Positions 17,122 to 25,557 of a DNA stretch of 64,000 nt are shown in pieces (positions within the stretch are counted from its first letter, which is position 1; each line of letters starts with the position of its first letter). Source of the stretch: an uncultured Ruminococcus sp. (GTDB lineage: Bacteria > Bacillota > Clostridia > Lachnospirales > Lachnospiraceae). The stretch covers positions 62,001-126,000 of the forward strand of contig CAKRLG010000003.1 in assembly GCA_934359255.1 (NCBI GenBank), given 5' to 3'. Made by a program: the position numbers and the translations under genes. The notes below the pieces were generated by a model that was not told the origin of the DNA, ran no database searches, and saw only the letters and a list, made by a program, of their open reading frames with translations.

Positions 17122-18405
17122 TTAGTGTATACATTTCACATATGTTGTTGCTGATATTTTTACCATATTTTTTTTGGCTTTACATTTTGTACATGTTTTT
17201 GCAGAATAGCGGGTAACAGTGCAGCCTCCATTTTTATTTACTGTGTGGAGGTAGACATATCCATTTTCATATGTATGTGAGCAACTGACACGTGACTTTT
17301 CCGACGAATTCGGAACAGCACCATCAAGCACGGATCCATCTTCAAGAACGATACATTCGTTTGAAGATGAAAAATCAACCAGTTTGTCATATGGGTCAGC
17401 GTAGTTAGAAGGTGTTTCGTCGATAAGTGTTATGATTTCTTCCGTTAACTTTGAATCTTCGTCTGGAGAAAATGCAGAGGTTTGTTCCAGAGGAGTATAG
17501 GCATAGGTGGTTAGCGGTAAAATTATAAGGCATAAAAGTGATAGAGCACCATATAACACTATTCTTTTACTCAGATCTGTAGTGTTCATAATATACAATA
17601 ATCTCCTTTTTACTATTTTTTTTGAAACAGAAAAGTTATTTTGCCAAATCTTTGGAAAAGGCGATTCTGTGGAAGCGATATTTAATAATAGAGTGGCGTA
17701 CTCTTTTCGTTCTGTATGAGAGGAAAATCGCTGAATTACTTTATAATCGCATAAACATTCCGCAGAATATGAGTATACCGGTAAAAAAAACCATACGAAT
17801 GGATTGTACCAGTGCAGGCAAAAACATATCATAATCAGAAATTTAAAAATCGAATCTTTGTTTTCAATGTGCGCTGTTTCATGAATAAAAAGCATTTCTT
17901 TTTGAGAATCAGTAAAATTTTGATCTGGAAATAAAATATAAGATTTAAAAAATCCAAGGGTACAAGGTGTTTTCAGTAAGGGATTCTTATATAAACACGA
18001 GTCTTTCTGAAATTTGAATGGTATAGATGTTTTTAAAAGTATGTTACATGTTTTTCTGTATGTTTTGAATTCATAAATACAGAATATGAAAATACTGCCC
18101 GTAACAATCAGAAGCAGAAAAAACATCCAAAACGGCACCAATACTATTTTGTCATGGAAGTGCAACTGCAATTTATTTTTTAAAGAAAGAATATAAGTAT
18201 AATTATTATCAATGGTAAAAAAATTATGAGTTGCAGGAATCATGTTTTTAATAAGCTGAAGTGGTAGCAAATAAAGAATAACACTCAGTTTAAACAATGA
18301 ATTTACATAATAGAAATTTGTCTGCTCTTTTTGGAGTATCATAACAAGCAATCCGATACAAAGTGGGATTGACCCGGCTAAAGACATTGAAAAAAACAGT
18401 GGCAT
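17122..18405 (-). CDS. BlaR1/MecR1-like M56 membrane metallopeptidase
   Basis: A 427-residue sensor-protease. Four or so hydrophobic segments surround a zinc-protease domain with HETAH (residues 175-179) and a downstream SAECLCD third-ligand motif. After a further membrane segment (residue 280 region) there is an extracellular C-terminal part of about 130 residues. That part is cysteine-containing and ends KCKAKKNMVKISATTYVKCIH, and is not a penicillin-binding domain. Members of this family sense a signal outside and cleave the partner BlaI repressor. The stop of blaI and this start are two bases apart, so they form an operon. The signal is probably not a beta-lactam, given the missing sensor domain. 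Confidence 0.85.
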   Translation of the reverse strand: MPLFFSMSLAGSIPLCIGLLVMILQKEQTNFYYVNSLFKLSVILYLLPLQLIKNMIPATHNFFTIDNNYTYILSLKNKLQLHFHDKIVLVPFWMFFLLLIVTGSIFIFCIYEFKTYRKTCNILLKTSIPFKFQKDSCLYKNPLLKTPCTLGFFKSYILFPDQNFTDSQKEMLFIHETAHIENKDSIFKFLIMICFCLHWYNPFVWFFLPVYSYSAECLCDYKVIQRFSSHTERKEYATLLLNIASTESPFPKIWQNNFSVSKKIVKRRLLYIMNTTDLSKRIVLYGALSLLCLIILPLTTYAYTPLEQTSAFSPDEDSKLTEEIITLIDETPSNYADPYDKLVDFSSSNECIVLEDGSVLDGAVPNSSEKSRVSCSHTYENGYVYLHTVNKNGGCTVTRYSAKTCTKCKAKKNMVKISATTYVKCIH

Positions 18406-18406
18406 A

Positions 18407-18778
18407 TTATAATCCTTTCAGGAAATCCATTAATTCTTCCTTATCTGAAGCGGATAATTTTTTATTCCCGGTAAATGCGCTGATAAAAGAAGTTAAAGAA
18501 CCATGGAAAGAGGTTTGGATTATCTGAGAAGTATATTGTTGGTAATATTCTTCCGAAGATAATGCCGGATAATAAGTGACTTTTGCTTCTTGATGGTTGG
18601 CGTACAAAACCTCCTTTTTTACTAAGCGGAGTAGAAATGTGCTCAGTGTCTGTTTCTTCCAGTTCTTGCTTGTGTTAGTTTCAAAAAAGGCTTTTATTTC
18701 CGAAAAAGTTTTGGGGGTGTTTTGTGACCACAGGTATTCCATGATCATAAGTTCTGTATCGCTTAGTTGTTGAAACAT
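18407..18778 (-). CDS. BlaI/MecI family repressor
   Basis: A 123-residue winged-helix repressor: LSDTELMIMEYLWSQNTPKTFSEI and KQTLSTFLLRLVKKEVL are the DNA-binding half, followed by a dimerisation tail. Start ATG 18778 has AAAGGAG five bases upstream; an in-frame TTG at 18793 overlaps that site. It is co-transcribed with the M56 peptidase and probably also controls the divergent lipoprotein/ABC module, because both promoters carry GTAGTA-type half sites. The known mechanism in this family is derepression by proteolytic cleavage of the repressor. Confidence 0.9.
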   Translation of the reverse strand: MFQQLSDTELMIMEYLWSQNTPKTFSEIKAFFETNTSKNWKKQTLSTFLLRLVKKEVLYANHQEAKVTYYPALSSEEYYQQYTSQIIQTSFHGSLTSFISAFTGNKKLSASDKEELMDFLKGL

Positions 18779-18798
18779 AGGGTCTCCTTTCAAATTTT

Positions 18799-18840
18799 CC
18801 GTACTACGGTTTATAATACAATAAAAAACAGAAAAATCAA
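18799..18840 (-). promoter_or_regulatory. blaI promoter and candidate operator
   Basis: On the minus strand TTGATT (18835-18840), a 16-base spacer and TATTAT (18813-18818) are followed by the perfect dyad CCGTACTACGG (18799-18809), placed where a repressor would block transcription. Confidence 0.5.
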
Positions 18841-18899
18841 TTGTTAAATCAGATGAAAACAGAAAAATATTTCTGTGAATATTGTCGATAGTAAAAAGC

Positions 18900-18952
18900 T
18901 TGTGAAGAGATAAAAGAAATGTTATAGTAACTTCATAGGATTACACAATGTA
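18900..18952 (+). promoter_or_regulatory. Promoter and BlaI-type operator of the ABC module
   Basis: TTGTGA (18900-18905), a 17-base spacer and TATAGT (18923-18928). TACACAATGTA (18942-18952), followed by GTACA, is the TACA-N-TGTA dyad typical of BlaI/MecI targets. Confidence 0.5.
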
Positions 18953-18982
18953 GTACAATGTTTATTGAAGTAGGTGATTTCA

Positions 18983-19402
18983 TTGCGGGTGAAGAAAAGA
19001 ATTCTAATTATTTTGGTTCTGGTTTTATTGATGATGTTTGCGTTCATACTGCTGAGTAAAAAGATTATGAACAGTATATGGTTTAAAACTCAATGGGATA
19101 TTAACTTTCCATTTGTTGAATCTTATTATACGGTCGACAACATGTGGGAATCATATAATATTTATTCGTGTTCAGAAAATGACAAAAAGCTTTTAAAAAC
19201 ATCATTGTACAAACAGATACCAACAAAGTATTGGGAAGAAGAAATTACAGGACATTTAGAAAATCTGAATGTTGATCCTGTAATGTATCCTTCTTTTTCT
19301 GAAGTTGATTATTGCATAAGAAGGCAAAAGGGAGACGCTGAGCTGATCATGCTTATGAATAGTTCACAAGATGTATTATATGTTTATATATGTACACGAT
19401 AA
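18983..19402 (+). CDS. Small membrane-anchored protein of unknown function
   Basis: A protein of about 139 residues with one N-terminal membrane helix (ILIILVLVLLMMFAFILLS) and a hydrophilic outer part (residues 30-139). I do not recognise a family. Start is uncertain: TTG 18983 has AGGTGAT seven bases upstream and is preferred; GTG 18974 would add three residues. It is the first gene behind the BlaI-type operator and precedes the lipoprotein. It may therefore be an accessory of the transporter or a sensor of envelope damage; that is inference from position only. Base composition is low in GC, like the genes that follow. Confidence 0.55.
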   Translation: MRVKKRILIILVLVLLMMFAFILLSKKIMNSIWFKTQWDINFPFVESYYTVDNMWESYNIYSCSENDKKLLKTSLYKQIPTKYWEEEITGHLENLNVDPVMYPSFSEVDYCIRRQKGDAELIMLMNSSQDVLYVYICTR

Positions 19403-19514
19403 ATACGGAGACGTTTTTTGGAAAAAGGTTAAAGAACCATGGAAGTAAATTTGTTCAGGAACAGATGTATGAAGTAGAAAATGTATAGATAAAAATTATA
19501 GAGGGAGAAGCGTC

Positions 19515-20648
19515 ATGAGAATAAGAAAACTGATATGGATACTAGCCGGATGTTGTCTGCTTTCCGGATGTAGATCTGGTAATGCAAATCTTAGTGAGAA
19601 AAATGTGAGTGATACTGAGGTTACAGAAGAATCTGCAGAGAGCAGGAAAGAAACCGAACAGGACTTTCCACAGAGGATTCAAGAGGATGTCAGCGAAAAT
19701 GTTCATATAGATGCAGAATGTGTATATCCTGAGAATTTTCAGGAGGGGAAAGGGCTAAAAGCGGTTCAGTCCGGAAGCACCCTGTGGGAACAACGGGAGC
19801 AGATTGTAGATAAATTTGCGAAGGGAAATCCGGTACTGGATGTGGAAGAGACGTCATATGATGATTTTCAGTCAGAATCTTATACATTAACAGAAACGAC
19901 AGGAATTTCCATTACATCTGAAAATGTTTTAAATTATTTCAGTGATCAGGCTACGCACATATTAAATACTATTATGGAAGATGATCGGTTTGATAGCTAT
20001 AATGGAAATGAGTTTCAAACAACAACAGATCTTGCTTTCATATCACAGGAAGAGGCATGGAATCAGATAAAATCTTTTTTACAGGAAATAGGAGTAGAAG
20101 TTACAGATGCGTATACCTGTTATGTCATGGATTATAAAACGATGCAACAGGAAGAAGAAAAAATGTATCAGCTTTTACAAGAGGAAGATGCAAAGACATT
20201 CGAGAAGAAAGAACAATGGTCGGCAGATGATGACAGTTATTATTTTAAAACGAGCATAGCATGGAATGGGTATCCTGTAATTCCTTATATGAGTGGCGAA
20301 GGAAATGACGAACAGAATGTAAGTGTTGTTTACGACAAAAGCGGGATTATTTCAATGATGATCATCGGTCATTATCCCATGCAGGAAAAAGAGGAAGTCG
20401 ATATAGAATCACCGGTAAAGGTGACAGAACTTTTGGAAGAACCTTTGAAAAATATTATTTCAGACACAATATATGAGATACAGAAACTGACACTTTGCCA
20501 GGTTGTTATAGGAAAAAATCATGAAACGGGAATGGCAGAGATTGTTCCGTGCTGGAAGTGTTCTGTACAGGTAAAAAATGATCAGGAGGATCCCGGATAT
20601 ACGACCTATTATTATTATAATGCAGAAACCTTGGAAAGCATAAGTTAA
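19515..20648 (+). CDS. Lipoprotein of the BlaI-linked ABC module
   Basis: A 377-residue secreted lipoprotein: signal peptide ILAGCCLLSGC with the lipobox cysteine near residue 19, then a Ser/Glu-rich linker and a mixed domain with many acidic residues. No catalytic motif was recognised. AGAGGGAGAAG precedes ATG 19515. It sits between the small membrane protein and two ABC-type permease genes in one direction, so it likely works at the membrane with them, for example as an immunity or sensor lipoprotein. Similar lipoprotein/ABC groups often give self-protection against peptide antibiotics, but no such function is shown here. Confidence 0.65.
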   Translation: MRIRKLIWILAGCCLLSGCRSGNANLSEKNVSDTEVTEESAESRKETEQDFPQRIQEDVSENVHIDAECVYPENFQEGKGLKAVQSGSTLWEQREQIVDKFAKGNPVLDVEETSYDDFQSESYTLTETTGISITSENVLNYFSDQATHILNTIMEDDRFDSYNGNEFQTTTDLAFISQEEAWNQIKSFLQEIGVEVTDAYTCYVMDYKTMQQEEEKMYQLLQEEDAKTFEKKEQWSADDDSYYFKTSIAWNGYPVIPYMSGEGNDEQNVSVVYDKSGIISMMIIGHYPMQEKEEVDIESPVKVTELLEEPLKNIISDTIYEIQKLTLCQVVIGKNHETGMAEIVPCWKCSVQVKNDQEDPGYTTYYYYNAETLESIS

Positions 20649-20669
20649 GTGAACAACGGGAGGATATAA

Positions 20670-21443
20670 GTGAAATCTATTATAAAGACGGACTTTTCCA
20701 GAGCATTCATAAATTGGAAATTTCCACTGGCGATTCTTCTGATGTTTCTTGTATGGGATCTTAACAGCAGACGGTTTGGTTTGCGGGAAGATGTTCTGTT
20801 TTATTTTATCAATGTTTGGGGGAGGTCAATTACTTATCTGATGGCTATATTGATCTCTACGATTCCATTTTTAGCTGCACATATAGAAGAAAAAGAAAAT
20901 CATTTTTTACGATATGCGATTCTACGAACAGGTGTATGGAAGTATGTTTGTTCCAAACTGATTGTATGTTTTATATCGGCATTTTCCGTGTGTGTTCTTG
21001 GAACGGTTCTTTTTTTGATAAAACAGAGTTTCTATGTTCCCTTTCTGGCGGAAAATAGTGTTACGTTAGATAATTTTGCACCTATGAGTTGTTTTCACGG
21101 ATTGATGATCAGCCATATTAAAGTAGCGGTCATGATACAAACCATATTATATGGAATGTTATGTGGCAGCATGGGTGTGCTGACTATGGCATTTTCTGCT
21201 TACATTAATAATTCTTTTGAAATCTACGTCATTCCTTTTCTTTTATATTATTGTTTTTATTTCTTATTTGCGGGATTCTTCAAATATTGCCCTATGTTAA
21301 GTATAGAGCATATCTATGAAGCAATTGGTTGTTATACGAAAAATCCTGTGTTATTTTTCAGCTACGCATTTTTCATAACGATATGTTTTGGGATAGTAGG
21401 TGGAAGATTGATGTATCGTAAGATGAAGGGGGAATTCCAATGA
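20670..21443 (+). CDS. ABC-2-like permease subunit
   Basis: A 257-residue integral membrane protein with about six hydrophobic segments and no other domain. It begins with GTG 20670 preceded by GGGAGGATATAA. The pattern (cytoplasmic N-terminus, PFLAAHIEEKENHFLRYAILRTG between helices) is that of ABC-2 type permeases that pair with a separate ATPase. Its stop overlaps the next permease start (ATGA), and the ATPase gene follows. Probably one half of a heterodimeric exporter with the next gene product. Confidence 0.65.
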   Translation: MKSIIKTDFSRAFINWKFPLAILLMFLVWDLNSRRFGLREDVLFYFINVWGRSITYLMAILISTIPFLAAHIEEKENHFLRYAILRTGVWKYVCSKLIVCFISAFSVCVLGTVLFLIKQSFYVPFLAENSVTLDNFAPMSCFHGLMISHIKVAVMIQTILYGMLCGSMGVLTMAFSAYINNSFEIYVIPFLLYYCFYFLFAGFFKYCPMLSIEHIYEAIGCYTKNPVLFFSYAFFITICFGIVGGRLMYRKMKGEFQ

Positions 21444-22279
21444 AGATGATACTGTATAGTCTGAAAGTATGTTTGTATCAGATCCGTATTATGTCTAAAA
21501 ATTACAAAATATATACAATCCCCGTATGTCTGTTTATTTTTATGAAAAGCTTTCTGGATCCTTTTCGTGAATTTCTGATTGCATCAGGGGAGAAAGCAAC
21601 CCCTTTTTTATTTCCTTTTTTTTTGAATGGAAAATTCTGCGCGGCGGTGGTGTTTGCAGGGATATTACTGTTTTTTGTGGATGCTCCGTTTTATGATAAA
21701 GATAAACTATTCGTAATGATCAGATGTGGAAGAACGAAATGGATTACAGGACAGTTTTTTTATATTATTTTTGTTAGTATTGGCTATATGCTTTGCTGGG
21801 TTGGAATCAGTGTTCTGATGTTGATACCAAGAATTGACTTCAGTAATGAGTGGGGAAGGGTGTGGACCACATTGGCACTTACAGATAAAGCATATGAGTT
21901 AGGATTATCATTTTATGTAACTCCGGAATTAGTTATGAATTATCAGCCTGTGCGGGCATTTTTTCTTGTGTTTGGCATGGGATGTCTGATCTGTATTTTT
22001 TATGGGTTATGTATGTGGCTCTTAAACATCTATTTAGGGAAAATTATAAGTTTTGCGGTGATCATGGCTTCTGTATTACTGGTTACAAGAGTAGAGTATA
22101 TGCCGCCCTGGATGATTTATCTTGTTCCAAGTGGATGGGCAGATGTTGGAAATCTTTCGGCGTATACAGCTCATGGACTTTCAATAAATAAAGCGAACCT
22201 GATTTTGATTATCGGCAGTATATTCCTGGGAATATTAGTGTATTGGAAAACAATTAGAATAGATATAGCAAAGGGATGA
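21440..22279 (+). CDS. ABC-2-like permease subunit, second
   Basis: A 279-residue protein with about six membrane segments, overlapping both neighbours by four bases (ATGA at 21440 and at 22276). The segment KDKLFVMIRCGRTKWITGQ between helices parallels EKENHFLRYAILRTG of the preceding permease, suggesting both derive from one ancestral permease. With the ATPase encoded next it should form a complete ABC transporter. Substrate and direction are unknown; export or lipid-peptide detoxification is the usual role for this architecture. Confidence 0.65.
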   Translation: MKMILYSLKVCLYQIRIMSKNYKIYTIPVCLFIFMKSFLDPFREFLIASGEKATPFLFPFFLNGKFCAAVVFAGILLFFVDAPFYDKDKLFVMIRCGRTKWITGQFFYIIFVSIGYMLCWVGISVLMLIPRIDFSNEWGRVWTTLALTDKAYELGLSFYVTPELVMNYQPVRAFFLVFGMGCLICIFYGLCMWLLNIYLGKIISFAVIMASVLLVTRVEYMPPWMIYLVPSGWADVGNLSAYTAHGLSINKANLILIIGSIFLGILVYWKTIRIDIAKG

Positions 22280-22902
22280 TAAAGAGAATGAGCAAACCGG
22301 TGATTTCTATAGAAAATGTAGTGAAAAGTTTCGGAACAGCTGTTGTTTTGGATGATGTTACACTTGCTGTGGAAAAAGGAAAAATTTGTGGAATCATAGG
22401 AAGAAACGGTTCGGGAAAAACTGTGTTATTTAAGTGTATCTGCGGGTTATTAAATATTGATTCCGGAAAGATACAGGCAGATCGGACACAGCTGGGTGTA
22501 ATCATAGAGGAGCCTGGATTTCTACGGCAATACGGTGGAAAGAGAAATCTTCAACTTCTGGCGGGACTTTCTGATAAGCCACATATGGATATTACTGAAG
22601 TGATGACATTGGTTGGGCTAAAGAATGCAATGAATAAAAAAGTCGGAAAATACTCTATGGGAATGCGACAGAGGCTGGGAATCGCGCAGGCAATCATGGA
22701 GTATCAACAAATCCTGATTCTGGATGAACCTATGAATGGGCTGGATAATCAGGGCGTGAAGGAGATGCGGGAGTTATTGATGCAGCTGAAAGAGAAGGGA
22801 ATAACAATCTTACTGGCGAGCCATAATCGTGAGGATATAGAAGTTTTATGCGATCAGGTCTATGAAATGGATGCGGGGAAGTTAAAAGTCCGCGCTCAAT
22901 AG
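22276..22902 (+). CDS. ABC transporter ATP-binding protein
   Basis: A 208-residue nucleotide-binding domain with every required motif: Walker A GRNGSGKT, signature YSMGMRQRLG, Walker B LILDEPMNGLD and the switch histidine in LLASHN. It is slightly short for the family, and the stretch after the switch is only about twenty residues. The start ATG 22276 overlaps the stop of the second permease; ATG 22288 (MSKPVISIENV) is an alternative. It energises the two preceding permeases. A terminator shared with the convergent MATE gene follows. Confidence 0.92.
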   Translation: MIKRMSKPVISIENVVKSFGTAVVLDDVTLAVEKGKICGIIGRNGSGKTVLFKCICGLLNIDSGKIQADRTQLGVIIEEPGFLRQYGGKRNLQLLAGLSDKPHMDITEVMTLVGLKNAMNKKVGKYSMGMRQRLGIAQAIMEYQQILILDEPMNGLDNQGVKEMRELLMQLKEKGITILLASHNREDIEVLCDQVYEMDAGKLKVRAQ

Positions 22903-22986
22903 GTGAAAATTCTCACTGACTGTGGAGAAGCGACTGCATCTATAAACAAATAACGAATGTCCGATTTAACAACTACATATGTATAC

Positions 22987-23022
22987 AAAAGGGGCTGTCA
23001 TTCACGACAGCCCCTTTCTTTA
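22987..23022. terminator. Bidirectional terminator between ABC module and MATE gene
   Basis: AAAGGGGCTGTC attcac GACAGCCCCTTT hairpin with a poly-A side and a T side, located between two convergent genes. Confidence 0.9.
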
Positions 23023-23063
23023 CGTTATACGGACAAACAGTTAAAGTACCTGCCAGTATAAGA

Positions 23064-24434
23064 TTAAGCCGTTTTTTTCTCAGAAGATTTCGGCCATTTC
23101 TTTGCCCGGTAACAGTAGTAAACGATAAACATCACCGCCGTGATCGCCCAGGTGACCGGGTAGCTGAGGACGATGGTGTTGAGGCCCGGAGCGAGTGGTA
23201 CGATGAAGAAGAGCCAGGCGATACGCAGCAGGCAGACACCGAAACAGGTGATAAGCATCGGGATCACAACATCGCCGGTTCCGCGGAGTGCACCGGAGAG
23301 CAGTTCGATGAAGACGAACAGGCAGTATGCCGGAGCAACGTGGTGTAACATCTGCATACCGATAGAGACTACATTTTCATCGGAGGTAAACAGACGAAAC
23401 AGCGGAGTGCCGAAATTATAGAAGATGAGAGTCAATGTCAGAGCTGTACAAAGTCCCATACAAAGCCCGATGCGGACACTCTTTTTCATGCGGTCGTATT
23501 TTCCGGCACCAAAATTCTGTCCTACGAAAGTCGTAACGGCGATACCGAACGCATTATTGACCATCCAGTAGAAAGAATCGATCTTTCCGAAAGCACTCCA
23601 GGCGGCCACCGTATCGGTTCCCAGATTATTCAAGAACGTCTGGATCAGCATGTTGGTGACACTGTATAAAACAGACTGGATGCCGGTAGGACAGCCCACC
23701 CAGAGCAGACTGAACAGCGCCGCTTTGTGGAACCGGATCTTTCGGAACTCCAGCTGATACAGATCATCGGAACGCATCAGGGCGCGGGTGATCAAAACGG
23801 CACTGACTCCCTGAGAAAAAATCGTGGCGATTGACACACCGGCAACGCCCATGTGAAAAACGATCACCAGCACGATATCCAGCACAATATTCAGGATACA
23901 GCAGACGATCAGATAATATAACGGTCTGCGGGAATCACCCATCGCGCGAAGGATACTGGAACCCACATTATAGATAAAGACAAAGATAATACCGGCGAAG
24001 TAGATCCGCAGATAGAGCAGGGCATCCGCCATGGTTTCCTGTGGTGTGTGCATCAGTTCAAGCAACCAGGGAGCGATCAGAATTCCCAGAGCGGTAATGA
24101 AAATACTTCCAACGATAGAGAATGCATAGGCAGTATGCAGGGCACGGTTCAGCTGCGCTCTGTCCTTCGCACCGTAAAACTGGGAAATAATAACCGAAGC
24201 ACCGGAAGCCAGTCCGACAAAGAATCCAACGATCAGCCCCACAATCTGTGCGGCGGAACCACCGACGGCGGCAAGGGCTTCTTTGCTGACAAAACGCCCG
24301 ACAACGATGGTATCTGCCGTGTTATACAGCTGCTGAAAAAATGTTCCCAGAACAATGGGAAAAAAGAACAATAAAAGTTGTTTCCAGATTACGCCCTCGG
24401 TGATCTGATTGGTTGTAACAGTTTCTTTTTTCAT
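23064..24434 (-). CDS. MATE family efflux transporter
   Basis: A 456-residue twelve-helix exporter. Signatures: FFPIVLGTFFQQLYNTADTIVVGRFV, ILRAMGDSRRPLYYLIVCC and GALRGTGDVVIPMLI. It belongs to the same broad group as the gene at 14546-15892. The frame is open further upstream, but the start is taken at 24434, where AGGAGGG lies about eleven bases before ATG; the upstream part reads as non-coding. It stands alone between the ABC module terminator and the RpiR promoter region. Its substrate is unknown. Confidence 0.9.
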   Translation of the reverse strand: MKKETVTTNQITEGVIWKQLLLFFFPIVLGTFFQQLYNTADTIVVGRFVSKEALAAVGGSAAQIVGLIVGFFVGLASGASVIISQFYGAKDRAQLNRALHTAYAFSIVGSIFITALGILIAPWLLELMHTPQETMADALLYLRIYFAGIIFVFIYNVGSSILRAMGDSRRPLYYLIVCCILNIVLDIVLVIVFHMGVAGVSIATIFSQGVSAVLITRALMRSDDLYQLEFRKIRFHKAALFSLLWVGCPTGIQSVLYSVTNMLIQTFLNNLGTDTVAAWSAFGKIDSFYWMVNNAFGIAVTTFVGQNFGAGKYDRMKKSVRIGLCMGLCTALTLTLIFYNFGTPLFRLFTSDENVVSIGMQMLHHVAPAYCLFVFIELLSGALRGTGDVVIPMLITCFGVCLLRIAWLFFIVPLAPGLNTIVLSYPVTWAITAVMFIVYYCYRAKKWPKSSEKKTA

Positions 24435-24582
24435 TTGTGTAAAAACCCTCCTGTGTAAAAAAACGCCCTGCATTTTCCCCCATGAAACATGCAGCGCTCT
24501 TATGTTCAGCATAAGCGAAACCATCCGGAAAGTCAATGGGTGGAAGTATGGAATTATGAATTTTCAAGGAAGATGAAAGTAC

Positions 24583-24610
24583 TTGAAAGTAAAAGAAAAC
24601 ATGTTATACT
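24583..24610 (+). promoter_or_regulatory. Promoter of the rpiR-nagA operon
   Basis: TTGAAA (24583-24588), a 16-base spacer and TATACT (24605-24610). Confidence 0.55.
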
Positions 24611-24702
24611 GGATGTAGAAATATAGTAATTATTTTATAACAGGAAAAGGTAGCTGTGAAGGACCGGAACAGCTGCAAGCAGATGCCGGAAAGGATTGGA
24701 AG

Positions 24703-25557
24703 ATGAGTTATTACAGAAAAACAATAGTACCCAACATAGAAGCCCATTATGAAAATCTGTCTGCAGTGGAAAAAAATATCGCTGATTTTTTTATTTCCAA
24801 TGAGGAAGATATGGATTTTTCATCCAGACATATTTCTTCGATACTGTATGTGTCAGAGGCATCTCTGTCCCGATTCGCGAAAAAATGTGGTTATAAGGGC
24901 TATCGGGAATTTGTGTTCAAATACAAAGAATCATTCGGAGAGAAAGATCACCAGATCACAGGACAAATGAGAGAAGTATTTGACTCTTATCAGGAGTTAC
25001 TGAACAAAAGTTATAATCTGGCAGATGAGGCGCAGCTTCGCCGGATTGCCGGGAAGATGTCAGAGTGTCGGCGGGTGTTTGTTTACGGGAAAGGAAGTTC
25101 CAGCCTGGCAGCCAGAGAGATGCAGTTTCGTTTCATGCGGCTGGGACTGGATATGGATGCGGTGGATGAGACCCATATGATGCGGTTTCATTCGACGATC
25201 GTACAGGAAGACTGCATGGCGATCGGTATCAGTATCAGTGGCAGGACGGAAGAAGTGATGGAATGTCTGAAACAGGCACACCGGCAGGGAGCCTACACGG
25301 TACTGCTGACAGCCAACGACCGCCCGGAATACAGTGAATTCTGTGAAGAAGTGGTATGTCTGGCGGCAAAGAAAAACCTGGACTTTGGAAATATCATCTC
25401 TCCGCAGTATCCGATTCTTGTGATGACGGATATTTTATACGGATATTATCTGGAGATCGATTCATCTGTCAAACAGGCACGGCATGATAATTCTGTCATG
25501 CTCTTAAAGTCAAGACAGATTCAGGATAAGGACGAAGGAGGAGAAGGAAAACAATGA
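24703..25557 (+). CDS. RpiR/MurR family sugar-phosphate regulator
   Basis: A 284-residue regulator: an N-terminal helix-turn-helix of the RpiR type (SSRHISSILYVSEASLSRFAKKCGYKGYREF, about residues 40-70) and a C-terminal SIS domain (YGKGSSSLAAREMQFR and IGISISGRTEEVMECL) that binds phosphosugars. The stop overlaps the nagA start by four bases, so they form one operon. The effector is therefore probably N-acetylglucosamine-6-phosphate or a related amino-sugar phosphate. Start ATG 24703 has GGAAAGGATTGGAAG upstream. Confidence 0.9.
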   Translation: MSYYRKTIVPNIEAHYENLSAVEKNIADFFISNEEDMDFSSRHISSILYVSEASLSRFAKKCGYKGYREFVFKYKESFGEKDHQITGQMREVFDSYQELLNKSYNLADEAQLRRIAGKMSECRRVFVYGKGSSSLAAREMQFRFMRLGLDMDAVDETHMMRFHSTIVQEDCMAIGISISGRTEEVMECLKQAHRQGAYTVLLTANDRPEYSEFCEEVVCLAAKKNLDFGNIISPQYPILVMTDILYGYYLEIDSSVKQARHDNSVMLLKSRQIQDKDEGGEGKQ

